A DNA stretch of 64,000 nt from DATBJG01 sp963790545 (GTDB taxonomy: Bacteria; Acidobacteriota; Vicinamibacteria; Vicinamibacterales; JAMQPK01), in NCBI GenBank assembly GCA_963790545.1, contig CAWBPA010000024.1, forward strand, positions 682,001-746,000, read 5' to 3'. The notes below the pieces were generated by a model, which saw only the letters and a program-made list of their open reading frames with translations, was not told the DNA's origin and made no database searches. Both the position numbers and the translations under genes were made by a program. This document shows, piece after piece, positions 53,238-62,355 of this stretch (within the stretch, counting starts at the first letter, position 1; every line of letters starts with the position of its first letter).

Positions 53238-54053
53238 ATGAAGAGGGTTTTGGTTTGTACGGCCGCCGTAATTGCGTGGCTCGGCATAGCCCACACGGCG
53301 TCAGCCCAAGTATTCCTGCCGAGCGACAGTCCGGTTCTCGGCGAGCAATATCATATTGAAGCTTCCGGCAATCTGTGGATGCCCTCGGCCAACATTGTCG
53401 TGGCCAGCGAGGGTTTTGGCATCCTCGGTGACGATGTCGATCTCCAGAGAGATCTTGGCGTCGGGAGTCGCAAGAACTTCCGTACGTTCAAGGTGGTCCT
53501 CCGACCATCGACCAAACACAAGTTCAAGATCCAGAACGACCCGCTGTCGTACAAAGGCTCGTCGACACTGGTGCGCGAGTTCAAGTTCAACGGCCTCTTG
53601 TATCGCGTCGGATTGCCCGTAGAGACGCAGGTGGACTGGAAGATGTGGCGCATCGGGTACGAGTACGACTTCCTCTATATGGACCGTGGCTACGCCGGAT
53701 TCACCGTGGACGCCCGATTCATGGATGCCGGGTTCTCGCTCGACAGCCCCATTGGCGTCGAGTTCGCCCGCGCGCGGAGCCCCGTGCCCGCGATTGGCGG
53801 GACGGGCCGCTTCTATCCGCATCCGAATATCTCGGTGACTGGCGAGATGAGCTTCTTCAGGCTTCCGGAAAGCCTGGATCAACGCTATCAGGCTTCGTAC
53901 ACCGATTTCGATATCTACGGGACGGTCAACTTCGTTCGTTGGGCCGGCGCACAGTTCGGGTACCGCCACTTCAACATCAACTACAAGTTCAAATCTGATA
54001 CCGGCGACCTGTCGATTGGCGGGCTGTATTTCGCGGGAGTGATTCGGTACTGA
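53238..54053 (+). CDS. Outer-membrane beta-barrel protein of unknown function
   Basis: About 271 residues. Start: ATG 53238 has GGAG eight bases upstream (53232 is too close). Signal peptide KRVLVCTAAVIAWLGIAHTA, then an aromatic-rich strand pattern (WRIGYEYDFLYMDRGYAGFT, YGTVNFVRWAGAQFGYRHFN) and a C-terminal YFAGVIRY ending in Tyr. The pattern is a porin-like barrel of perhaps 8-12 strands. The upstream GC-rich hairpin may influence expression. Nothing resembling a conserved domain name is recognised. Confidence 0.75.
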   Translation: MKRVLVCTAAVIAWLGIAHTASAQVFLPSDSPVLGEQYHIEASGNLWMPSANIVVASEGFGILGDDVDLQRDLGVGSRKNFRTFKVVLRPSTKHKFKIQNDPLSYKGSSTLVREFKFNGLLYRVGLPVETQVDWKMWRIGYEYDFLYMDRGYAGFTVDARFMDAGFSLDSPIGVEFARARSPVPAIGGTGRFYPHPNISVTGEMSFFRLPESLDQRYQASYTDFDIYGTVNFVRWAGAQFGYRHFNINYKFKSDTGDLSIGGLYFAGVIRY

Positions 54054-54074
54054 AGAACGGTTCTTCCGAGTACA

Positions 54075-54150
54075 GTACGTAGCGCAGACCTTTAGGTCTG
54101 CTTTGACTCCGCTGATTCTGGCAGGCCTGAAGGCCTGCGCTACGTACGTA
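54075..54150. repeat. REP-like hairpin, family A
   Basis: gtacgtagcgcag (54075-54087) and ctgcgctacgtac (54135-54147) are perfect complements. Between them lie agacctttaggtctgc and gcaggcctgaaggcctgc hairpins, the same modules as at 18763-18885. Between convergent barrel and GT-C genes; may be a bidirectional terminator. Confidence 0.85.
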
Positions 54151-54167
54151 ATGACTTCTGTCTTCCT

Positions 54168-56801
54168 TTATTTGATTTCCACCCAGCAGCCCAAGTACCT
54201 GACGTCGGTACTTCCGGCTTCACTTTCCGAAGGCCGAAATCCGGAAGCCGTCCTGAAGCTCACGACCACATCCGTGGTCGCTCGCTTTCTGGGGATGACC
54301 AATGTGGTCTCTTCGCCAGGATGTAAACCCGCTTCACGGCGATCGCCTTCCACTTCGACGGCGATGGTGTTCTCGACGGGCGCGTTTCGCAACAACAGCC
54401 GAAGCGGCGCCGCGTAGTTCGAGATGACCACCCGCGCCTCACCGTTTCCCTCGAGCCAGAAGCCGCCGGCCTCCGGGTACGCGCCTGCACCGAGAAAGTA
54501 GATCGCGGCCATTCCATAGCGCGCCGCGCGATCGGCCGTCCCACTCGAGATGGCGGACTGCACATCCTCGGCCGCCCATGGTTGGAGGCTGACGCTGGTG
54601 ACCGCGCGACGGATGCGGTCGTCGGCCTCGACGTACAAAGATTGCACCTCAACGGGAACGCGAAGGGAACGGCTGAACGCGCCTCCATGCGCCTCGGCGA
54701 GCGTCCAGAGATCAAGCGGCGGTGAATCGCGGCCGATTCGGACGACGATCTGTCCCTCTGCTGGCCCAGACGTCACGATGTGAAGCAGGTGTGAACCGGC
54801 CGGAACCTGAGGCACAGCCAGGATCGGCCCACGATTCGCGACCGGACGGCGGCTCGAGGGCCTCAACCGCAACGTTGACAAGAGCGTGCGGGGTTCTTCG
54901 AATCGATGCGCCGCGTAGTCGTACGCCATCGGTCTCAACGTCGGATCTGCGCGCATCATCAGACCCATCGCGGCCGTCTCCGGCGTCAATGGCCGGAAGT
55001 CATCGACTCGCCAGACGAGCGAGCACGCCACCATCACGGAAATCGCGACCGACCAGGGCGTGGCCCACGCCAGGCTGCGCTCGACAGCCCGTTGGTCGGC
55101 ACGGCGGGTCATCAGCCGCAGCAGAATCCATCCGGCGGCGGCACTGGCCACCCACAGGGCCGCCTTGAACCAGGCCTGCAGAGGCGTGTCACGAAACAGG
55201 CTGGGCAGCCCGCGCGGAAGGTCTACAAGGTCGTTGGCCCACTCGAGCCAGAGCGCGACGCCGTCACGAAAGTTAAAGAGCAACCGGCCGTGATCGGGGA
55301 TCACGAGCGCGGCGGAAATGAAGACGCTCACGGCAAGGAGCGAGCCGGCGGCGGCTCGCGTGAGGGATACCCTCGATTCGTGCCACAACCGTGCCGCAGC
55401 CACGCCAAGCAACGGGCAGATCGGCGTGAGAAAGCGCGCAGGCACGCTCGTTCCGCCCCACCACATCTGAAACATCCCCACGGCAGCGATGTACGGAACG
55501 GCAACGGCTACGATCACCCACGTCCATCTGCGCCCGCGGATTGCACCCCACATCAAGCCAGCCAGGACAAACGCATAGACGGGAGCCGCGGCAATCAGCC
55601 CGAATTGCTGATCGAACAACAGGCCCGGCGCTCCCCGCGCCAGATTGGCAATGGCCGTCTGGGTATAGTGGCCGTACGGTGCTGACGGATTGAACGTGCC
55701 GTAGATCAGGAAAAAGTGGCCGAACCATGCGGCGGCACCGAGCGCTGGCAGCAGGAAGAACGGCACGATACGTCGTGGACTTCGAAGGTGGATCGCAACC
55801 AGGACGCCGGCTACACCAGATAACACGGCAAACCGCGTGTGCAGCCATGGCAGCGTCGCGAGCGCCGCGCTGGAAACGAGCCACGACCATGCCGTCGGCC
55901 GCGGTTCGAGGATTGGCAGCAGTCCGAGAAGCAGAACGGTCGCGCCGATACCGTCCGGGAAAATCTGGGTGGCCAGAAACACGAACGGTGTCGTCAGCGC
56001 GCAGCAGGCCCACCCAAACCACGCAGCCCCAGCGCTGCCGGTCGCGCCATAGCCTAGACGCCAGACGAGAGCGGCACCCCACGCTGACACCAGCGCAAGA
56101 AATGCCAGGGTGCCCGGATACCCCAATATCCAGAACGCGGGCAGAACGAGCGACGGCAATCCGGGTGCATGAATCGAGTAGATTGCCCCGTCACTTCCCC
56201 GGCGCAGGTAGTCCGGTTTGAGCACGCCCGAGAAGTACTCGAGGTAGTCTCCCCGCTGATGGTTGTTCTCGATGCGCAGGTCGCCGTCTTTGAGCAGACT
56301 CTGAGTAATGACCAGATAGTGTGGTTCGTCGCCTCCGGGAAGCCTTGGTGACAGCCACCACGCGATCGTCCCGTACAGCACGACGGCCAGGACCGCGACA
56401 ACGACCGGCGCACGGTCAGGGTCGCCGATCCAACGCAGGCGGAAGCGTGATGCATCCCGTCGCGCGGACCCTTCAGGGTCCGCGGCCATGACACCCACGA
56501 CGACCGCAATCCAGACGAGCGGCACGAGCCCGCCGGTCCAGAGGAGCGCAGCGGCGGGAAGCGGAACCGGCAACCACGGGAGGATGAGCAGTGCAGAAAT
56601 GAACAGCGGTGAGACTTCGGCCGACGAGAAACGGCCGACCCGCAGCACGATCCAGGCTGCGACGACCAGCACCGCCAACAGCCACCAAGGCGGGAGCAGA
56701 GCGATCCGCGCGCTGACCGAGCTGGCGCCAGCGATGCCAAGTGCGCCCAACGAACACCATGCGGCGATCCCGACGCAGGCGGCGGCACAGACGGCTTTCA
56801 T
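54168..56801 (-). CDS. Large GT-C-like membrane protein with C-terminal beta-sandwich
   Basis: 877 residues. About a dozen transmembrane helices (residues 1-600) and, before the fourth, LPGGDEPHYLVITQSLLKDG: an acidic DE-P-H-Y motif in the first large loop, as in GT-C glycosyltransferases (GT39/PMT-like). A long C-terminal periplasmic part (SGPAEGQIVVRIGRDS, RVVISNYAAPLRLLL) reads as beta-strands and may bind carbohydrate. A lipid-linked sugar donor is implied. Divergent from another GT-C-like gene 30 bp away, sharing a promoter region; probably both act in surface glycan synthesis. Confidence 0.65.
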   Translation of the reverse strand: MKAVCAAACVGIAAWCSLGALGIAGASSVSARIALLPPWWLLAVLVVAAWIVLRVGRFSSAEVSPLFISALLILPWLPVPLPAAALLWTGGLVPLVWIAVVVGVMAADPEGSARRDASRFRLRWIGDPDRAPVVVAVLAVVLYGTIAWWLSPRLPGGDEPHYLVITQSLLKDGDLRIENNHQRGDYLEYFSGVLKPDYLRRGSDGAIYSIHAPGLPSLVLPAFWILGYPGTLAFLALVSAWGAALVWRLGYGATGSAGAAWFGWACCALTTPFVFLATQIFPDGIGATVLLLGLLPILEPRPTAWSWLVSSAALATLPWLHTRFAVLSGVAGVLVAIHLRSPRRIVPFFLLPALGAAAWFGHFFLIYGTFNPSAPYGHYTQTAIANLARGAPGLLFDQQFGLIAAAPVYAFVLAGLMWGAIRGRRWTWVIVAVAVPYIAAVGMFQMWWGGTSVPARFLTPICPLLGVAAARLWHESRVSLTRAAAGSLLAVSVFISAALVIPDHGRLLFNFRDGVALWLEWANDLVDLPRGLPSLFRDTPLQAWFKAALWVASAAAGWILLRLMTRRADQRAVERSLAWATPWSVAISVMVACSLVWRVDDFRPLTPETAAMGLMMRADPTLRPMAYDYAAHRFEEPRTLLSTLRLRPSSRRPVANRGPILAVPQVPAGSHLLHIVTSGPAEGQIVVRIGRDSPPLDLWTLAEAHGGAFSRSLRVPVEVQSLYVEADDRIRRAVTSVSLQPWAAEDVQSAISSGTADRAARYGMAAIYFLGAGAYPEAGGFWLEGNGEARVVISNYAAPLRLLLRNAPVENTIAVEVEGDRREAGLHPGEETTLVIPRKRATTDVVVSFRTASGFRPSESEAGSTDVRYLGCWVEIK

Positions 56802-56831
56802 CGACGGCGCGTCATGCTACCATACGCGCAC

Positions 56832-58469
56832 ATGGCCTCCCGGCCCACGGCCGAAGCCGTTGCCGTGTTCCTGCTGTCAGTCCTCGTCACGATTCTCCTC
56901 ACCTACCCTCTGGCATTTCGACTCGGCCAGGTCGGTCGTCTCGAACTTGATGACGGTCGCTGGAGCATCTGGGTGACGAACTGGGTCGCGCGAACGCTCG
57001 TCGCGGATCCGATCCATCTCTTCGACGCGAACATCTTCTATCCACACGAGAACACGCTGGCGTACTCGGAAATCAATCTTGGAGGCGGGCTTCTCGGCGT
57101 TCCCGCGTACCTGCTGACACGAAATCCTTATGCGACCCACAACTTCGTCGTGTTGGCGGGCTTCGTGCTCTCGCTCGTCGGCATGTACTACCTGGCACGG
57201 CGACTCACCGGTCACCGCGGCGCCGCGGCCGTTGCTGCGGTGACGTTCGCGTTCTGCCCGTACGTCTTCGGGCGGACAGCGCATATTCAATTGATGTTGA
57301 CGGCCGGTCTACCGTTCAGCATGCTCGCCTTTCACCGTCTCGTCGATCAGCCTAGTACATCGCGAGGTCTGGTGCTCGCCCTGGCCATCCTGCTGCAGAC
57401 GATCACGTGCGGGTATTACGGCATTTTTGTCGTGCTCATCGTGGGGTGTGCCGTGCTCTTTTTTGCGGCCACGCGTGGACTGTGGCGAAACGTCCAGTTC
57501 TGGCGGGCCTTGGTCGTCGCGGCGTTCGCCTCGCTCCTGTTCGGACTGCTCGTGTACATGCCGTATGACCAGCTCCGCGAAACCACGGGCTTTACGCGGA
57601 CACTGGATGATGCACGCGCCTACTCCGCCGACTGGCGCTCGTACCTCGTTTCGAACGCCCACGCGCACAGTTGGATGCTGCCGTGGTTGAAGCGCTGGGC
57701 CGACGTGCTCTTTCCCGGGTTCCTGGCAACAGGTTTGGGATTGTTCGGCCTTGGGCTCTTATCGGTGCGCGCCCCCGGGATCGCGCGCGACATCCCGATC
57801 TTCTACGCCGTCATCGCACTCGGCGCGTTCTGGGCGTCGTTCGGCCCATCAGCGGGACTCTACACCGTGCTGTACAAGGTGGTGCCGGCCTTCTCGCTGA
57901 TGCGAGCGCCAGCTCGCTTTGGAGTCATTGTCGTCTTCGCACTGTCGGCTCTGACCGCCTTTGCCGTGGCCTGGCTGGCAAATGGCCGACGGCACGGGAA
58001 CTGGATGGCAGGACTGCTGACCGTCGCTGCGCTGGGCGAGCTGGCCATCATTCCGATTGACTGGCGTCAGGCCCCGCCAGTGCCTGCGGCCTATCGATTA
58101 CTGGCGACGTTGCCTCGTGGACCAGTCGTCGAGCTGCCGTTTTTTTATCAACGGCACGATTTTCCGCGGCACACCATCTACATGCTGTTCTCGACCTACC
58201 ACTGGCAGCCGCTCGTCAACGGCTACAGCGATTACATTCCGGCGGACTTTCGCGACATGGTCGTGATCGTCAGCTCGTTTCCCGCTCGCGACTCGTTCAA
58301 GCGTCTCGAGCCCATCGGGCCGCGCTACGTCGTCTTCCATATGAACATGTACGACCGCGTCAACCGCCCTCGGGTTGAAGCACGAATCCACGAGTTTTCG
58401 CAGTACTTGAAGCTCCTGATCCGGGATGGGGACGTCTGGCTGTTCGAGATCACCGGTTGGCCCCCGTGA
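56832..58469 (+). CDS. GT-C-like multipass membrane protein
   Basis: 545 residues from ATG 56832 (MASRPTAEA); an in-frame ATG at 56814 is 12 bp from the divergent gene. Many helices: VAVFLLSVLVTILLTYPLAF, FVVLAGFVLSLVGMYYLARR, LVLALAILLQTITCGYYGIF, VVAAFASLLFGLLVYMP. First loop LELDDGRWSIWVTNWVARTL contains DD, typical of the catalytic loop. A C-terminal soluble segment ends DVWLFEITGWPP. I infer a polyprenyl-phosphate-dependent glycosyltransferase. Function is not established. Confidence 0.6.
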   Translation: MASRPTAEAVAVFLLSVLVTILLTYPLAFRLGQVGRLELDDGRWSIWVTNWVARTLVADPIHLFDANIFYPHENTLAYSEINLGGGLLGVPAYLLTRNPYATHNFVVLAGFVLSLVGMYYLARRLTGHRGAAAVAAVTFAFCPYVFGRTAHIQLMLTAGLPFSMLAFHRLVDQPSTSRGLVLALAILLQTITCGYYGIFVVLIVGCAVLFFAATRGLWRNVQFWRALVVAAFASLLFGLLVYMPYDQLRETTGFTRTLDDARAYSADWRSYLVSNAHAHSWMLPWLKRWADVLFPGFLATGLGLFGLGLLSVRAPGIARDIPIFYAVIALGAFWASFGPSAGLYTVLYKVVPAFSLMRAPARFGVIVVFALSALTAFAVAWLANGRRHGNWMAGLLTVAALGELAIIPIDWRQAPPVPAAYRLLATLPRGPVVELPFFYQRHDFPRHTIYMLFSTYHWQPLVNGYSDYIPADFRDMVVIVSSFPARDSFKRLEPIGPRYVVFHMNMYDRVNRPRVEARIHEFSQYLKLLIRDGDVWLFEITGWPP

Positions 58470-58502
58470 GACGTCCGGCTAAAGCCGGACGCTACGCGGA
58501 CG
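58470..58502. repeat. Short fold-back (gacgtccggctaaagccggacgctacgcggacgtc)
   Basis: gtccggc / gccggac hairpin plus gacgtc ends, with the ggctaaagcc module and gctacg of family A. Fills the 33-bp gap between the GT-C-like gene and slt; likely a bidirectional terminator. Confidence 0.65.
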
Positions 58503-60704
58503 TCAGCGGCTGGCGCGGGTCTCGCTGCCGTACAAACGGCGATAGTCTTCGGATGTGCTGAGGATCTTTCTGACGTAGGCTTGCGTTTCAGGATACGGGA
58601 TGTCGTCGATGAAGACCTCCCGAGGGAGCTTCTCGCCAGCCCGTTCCGCAATCCACCGGGTCACCCGCGAGTCACCGGCGTTATACGCCGCAAGCGCGAG
58701 GTGCGGCTCGCCGAATTTCTCGACGAGGTCCGCAAAGAGCGCGCTGCCGATCGTCAGATTGGTTTTCGGCGTGGTCAGCATCGAGCTGCGGTACCCGCCA
58801 AGTCTCAGGCGCCGCGCGTAGCGCCGGCCAGTCGCCGGCATCACCTGCATCAACCCCACGGCGTTTTTCGCCGACTTGATTCCCGGGTCGAATCCCGATT
58901 CCTGTGCGATGAGCGCCGCCAGCAGGTAGGGGCTGAGCTTGTGCCGCGCGGCTTGGCTCCGAATTTCATCCCAATAGCTGATTGGAAAAATCACTTTCAG
59001 TACATCGTCCGGCAGTTGCTCACCGCCCGACGCCATGTACTGCGGGTAGGCGCGCTTGAGGTTCGCGATGGCGCGTATCTGATCACCCTGCTGACTGTAG
59101 ACCCACGCAATCGATGCCTGCAGGACCGAGTCTGCACCCCACGTCCGTTCGGCATACCGCAACTCGTTCAGCGCCTCATCGTACAGATCCAGCGCCAGGA
59201 GCCGCCGAATCAACTCGTCAGTCGGACGCTTTCGTGGGCTGGGTCCAGATCTCCCAGCCTCTTCCGAATCTGTCGCAAACTGAAGGGTCGTCGGCGCGAC
59301 GGCGCGTCCGGCGCGCGCGAGACGTTCCGCCGCCAGACGACCGTAGTAGGTATTCAGGTAGTCGGTCGTCGCGAGCGTGTATCGGGCGTAGGCCGTGTCC
59401 ATATCGCCCATCGCCTCGTGGGCACGGCCGGCCCAGTACAGGAATGATGGGCGATAGTCGGACCTTGGGAACTGGCGCGCCGTGCGCTCGAAGTAACTGA
59501 TCGCTTCCGCATGCCGTCCGCTGCGATACGCGCGCCAGCCGATTTTCCAGCCTGCGCGTTCGGCATACCGGCCGCCGGGAAACCCTGCGTATAGCTCCCG
59601 CAATACCACGTCGGCCGCCGCATCATCGTCGTTTCTGATGTGATACGTGGCCAGGTCGTTCAGGGTGTCTTCCGCCCACGCGCTGTCAGGACCGGCATCG
59701 ACGAGATCGCGCGCCAATCGAAGATATTCGCCCGTGAGACCCAGCTCGCGTAACGTGCTCGCGTAGAAGTACTGTGCCTCGACCCGCCGCGGGTGGTCGT
59801 CGACGAGCGGCTTCAGCGCTTCTCGGGCGAGGCGGTGCCGCTTTCGAAAGAACTCACACTCCGCGAGTCGGAGCGCAATGAGGTTCTTGTCATCCCCGAC
59901 CGCATACGGCTGGAGCGAGGTGAACGTCGATTGCGCATCGGCACATTGCCTTGTGGCGAACAAGCGCTCGGCACGGCCCAGGTCCAACCGGTATCGCGCG
60001 CTCTGCGGAGACAGCGGCTCCAGCGCTCCAAGCCGATCGAGCTCTGAGCGTGCCTCGAGAGCGACCTCGCTGAAAGGAAACTCGTAGTAGACGCGCGCGA
60101 ATACTTCGGCCGCCCGGCTGCGATCCTCGGGAATGCCCGACTGTACCGACGCCCGTCCCAGTCGCATCCAGTTTTCTGCTGGAGCCGCAGTTTTCAGTGC
60201 GGTCAGCTTCCGGTAGATCTCAACCGCATCGGTGTATTGCTGCTGCTCTTCCGCGAGGCTCCCTTCGGCAATGGCTGTGGCTTCGGCCAGGTAGCCTTGC
60301 GGATTTCTGGTGCGCAAATCTTTCAGCAGTCGCTCGGCCTCCGAGGTGTGACCCAGCTCGAGTTGCGACATCGCGGCGTAGTACGTGGCATAGGCCGCAA
60401 GCGACCCCTCCAACGACGAAGCCCCTGTCAGCTGCTTGATCGCTTCCGAATGACGCCCCTCTTTATGGGCTTTGATGCCGTTTCTGAACGCCGGATCGGC
60501 CGTATCCACGATGCGCCGACGTACATCGTCCGTTGGTACGAGCCACAGCGAGGCCGCGGCGCGCGAGACCGGGGGGTGGAATGTCGGTGCCAGAGGTGGA
60601 GGGTTCGAGACGTCGACGGACGCGGCCGCCGTGATCAGTCGCACATCGATCGTGCCGACTGCCCACAGCACGAGGCATGATGCAATCGTCAGATTCCGTC
60701 TCAC
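58503..60704 (-). CDS. slt: Soluble lytic murein transglycosylase (Slt family)
   Basis: 733 residues. Signal peptide near the start (CLVLWAVGTIDVRLI), then a long superhelical U-domain of TPR-like repeats (residues ~70-550; for example EAIKQLTGASSLEG). The SLT catalytic domain at ~580-700 has YLLAALIAQESGFDPGIKSA (catalytic Glu in QESGFDP), AVGLMQVMPATGRRYA and LALAAYNAGDSRVTRWIA. It cleaves peptidoglycan glycan strands to 1,6-anhydromuropeptides. Intact. Size and order of motifs match Slt70-type enzymes. Confidence 0.9.
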   Translation of the reverse strand: MRRNLTIASCLVLWAVGTIDVRLITAAASVDVSNPPPLAPTFHPPVSRAAASLWLVPTDDVRRRIVDTADPAFRNGIKAHKEGRHSEAIKQLTGASSLEGSLAAYATYYAAMSQLELGHTSEAERLLKDLRTRNPQGYLAEATAIAEGSLAEEQQQYTDAVEIYRKLTALKTAAPAENWMRLGRASVQSGIPEDRSRAAEVFARVYYEFPFSEVALEARSELDRLGALEPLSPQSARYRLDLGRAERLFATRQCADAQSTFTSLQPYAVGDDKNLIALRLAECEFFRKRHRLAREALKPLVDDHPRRVEAQYFYASTLRELGLTGEYLRLARDLVDAGPDSAWAEDTLNDLATYHIRNDDDAAADVVLRELYAGFPGGRYAERAGWKIGWRAYRSGRHAEAISYFERTARQFPRSDYRPSFLYWAGRAHEAMGDMDTAYARYTLATTDYLNTYYGRLAAERLARAGRAVAPTTLQFATDSEEAGRSGPSPRKRPTDELIRRLLALDLYDEALNELRYAERTWGADSVLQASIAWVYSQQGDQIRAIANLKRAYPQYMASGGEQLPDDVLKVIFPISYWDEIRSQAARHKLSPYLLAALIAQESGFDPGIKSAKNAVGLMQVMPATGRRYARRLRLGGYRSSMLTTPKTNLTIGSALFADLVEKFGEPHLALAAYNAGDSRVTRWIAERAGEKLPREVFIDDIPYPETQAYVRKILSTSEDYRRLYGSETRASR

Positions 60705-60746
60705 CGCCGTTCGAGCCTTTTCAGGAATGAAGTGTGGACGCTCACC

Positions 60747-61880
60747 TTACGCGGTGGACAGCACAGGCTGGAGAGCTTCCACGCGGCGGGCCGTCAACGA
60801 CTCGAGCGAGCGTCCCGCATGCCGAGCCAGAATCTCCACCATGTGCGACCAGCCGGTCAGTTCGGGGCTTGCCTGCGACGCTGCGGCATCGTCCGCATAC
60901 AACACAGCCACAATGCGTCCCCCGATCTCGATGGGAGCGGCGAGCGCGGCGCGTCCCGGCGGCGCCGGCGCAAACGCAAACCCGCTCAGCTCGGCGCTCG
61001 CGGCTTTCGCCCGCTTGGCGCGCACGGCTTCAACGATGAGGCCGCCACCCTCGAGGCTCATCTCCACCCCTTGCGCGTCGGGAACCTCACCATCGAACCC
61101 CCTGAATCGCCAGCCACGAAGACGATCGTTTCGGACCAAGAGGAGCGCCACGCGATCGGCCTCGCGCGACGCATGGTGCACCAGCGCGTCCAGTACATCG
61201 GTGAGCGAGCGCGCCTCATCCAACGCGCGGACTGCTTCGAGCAGACGTGTCGGCCCGGCAAGTGCCGTTTCGCGCTCCGCAGCGCGCGCGCTCGCAATGG
61301 TTACGGCAAGCGTTCGAGCCGCCTCTTCACGCGCCTCGTGCACGGCTGCCGCGATGGCTCGGTCCCTCTCGGCTCGAGATTCCTGCATGGCCGCCGCTAG
61401 AGCGCGGTCGCCATCGGCCTTGACCGCAACGAGCGCCCGTTCGGCTTCGATCTTCGCCGCGGCCAGAATCCGTTCGGACTCGGCTTTCGTGGCGGCCAGG
61501 GCCTGTTCCACCGCCTCTCGCGCGAGAGCGTGCGACGAGGCGCGGGCTTCGGCAACGGCGGCCGTCAGTGCCTGCTGGGCTTCCGCGCTGGCCTGTTTCA
61601 CGGCATTTGATACGGCTTGCTCGGCATCGGCAGCGGCTTTCCTCAGCGCCAGGACCAGAGCTTGATCGGCTTCCGCCTTGGCGGCGGCCAGACGTTCTTC
61701 CAGGAGCTCCTGCGCATTTGCCTGAGCGACGGCACGAGCTTCGGCAACTTCGGCCTCACTGTCAGCAACGGCCGTCTGGATCAGCGTGTTGACGAGCCCG
61801 TCCAGCGCCACCGCGCGCTGCTGATGAAACTGCTTGAGGGCATCCCCAATGGCTTCGCGAATGCGGGCTTCTGCAGACAT
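60747..61880 (-). CDS. Ala-rich coiled-coil protein with C-terminal GAF-like domain
   Basis: 377 residues. Residues ~30-215 are Ala/Glu/Arg-rich coiled coil with repeating AAAKAEADQAL, AATKAESERILAAAKIEAER-like motifs. The C-terminal ~150 residues, starting ALDEARSLTDVLDALVHHAS and including VALLLVRNDRLRGWRFRGFD and RAALAAPIEIGGRIVAVLYA, have GAF form. A GAF domain would bind a small ligand, the coiled coil may be structural, and no output domain is recognisable. Long repeats of GCC/GCG are typical of such proteins in high-GC genomes. Function unknown. Confidence 0.65.
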   Translation of the reverse strand: MSAEARIREAIGDALKQFHQQRAVALDGLVNTLIQTAVADSEAEVAEARAVAQANAQELLEERLAAAKAEADQALVLALRKAAADAEQAVSNAVKQASAEAQQALTAAVAEARASSHALAREAVEQALAATKAESERILAAAKIEAERALVAVKADGDRALAAAMQESRAERDRAIAAAVHEAREEAARTLAVTIASARAAERETALAGPTRLLEAVRALDEARSLTDVLDALVHHASREADRVALLLVRNDRLRGWRFRGFDGEVPDAQGVEMSLEGGGLIVEAVRAKRAKAASAELSGFAFAPAPPGRAALAAPIEIGGRIVAVLYADDAAASQASPELTGWSHMVEILARHAGRSLESLTARRVEALQPVLSTA

Positions 61881-62004
61881 AGCAATACTTGTATCGGTCG
61901 CAACACTTGGAGCCGTAACCGCATTATCGAAACCCCCGCCAGTCCTGTCAAGACCTGATCTCAGGCAACCCTCATATTTTGAGTGGTTTGCCGCCGCCCC
62001 CTTT

Positions 62005-62247
62005 TTATCTGGCCGCGGCCGTCAGGACCCCCGGACGCCAGACGTGCCCGCATCGACGGCACTCACACCAGAGTCGATCGGCTTGCCGGCCGAGGCCGTG
62101 AACCTGAAGGCTTTGGCATCGCACGCAGACAATGGGATGAGGCAGATCGGTGACGCGACGGCCACCACGCGGAAAACGTCGGCGATCCAACCTGTCCAGC
62201 TCTCTCCGATTGTCATCAGGCCATGTCGTATCCATGAACACCCTCAT
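62005..62247 (-). CDS. Small zinc-ribbon protein
   Basis: 80 residues from ATG 62247 (a GTG at 62283 would add 12). The C-terminal half has CVRCQSLQVHGLGRQADRLW followed by CECRRCGHVWRP: two CxxC knuckles with a GHVW ending, the common small zinc-ribbon form. Divergent from the secreted cupin gene. Overlapping ORFs on the other strand lack any motif, so this strand is preferred. It may bind nucleic acid or be a structural metalloprotein. Confidence 0.6.
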   Translation of the reverse strand: MRVFMDTTWPDDNRRELDRLDRRRFPRGGRRVTDLPHPIVCVRCQSLQVHGLGRQADRLWCECRRCGHVWRPGVLTAAAR

Positions 62248-62355
62248 AGGTACGCCCTTTGGGGAGAGGGCAATCAATCGCACCGGGCCGTCGCTCGGCC
62301 GAACCGGCTCGCCATTCCTCTTGACTCAGCCGCGCGCCCAAGCTTAGATGCTATT

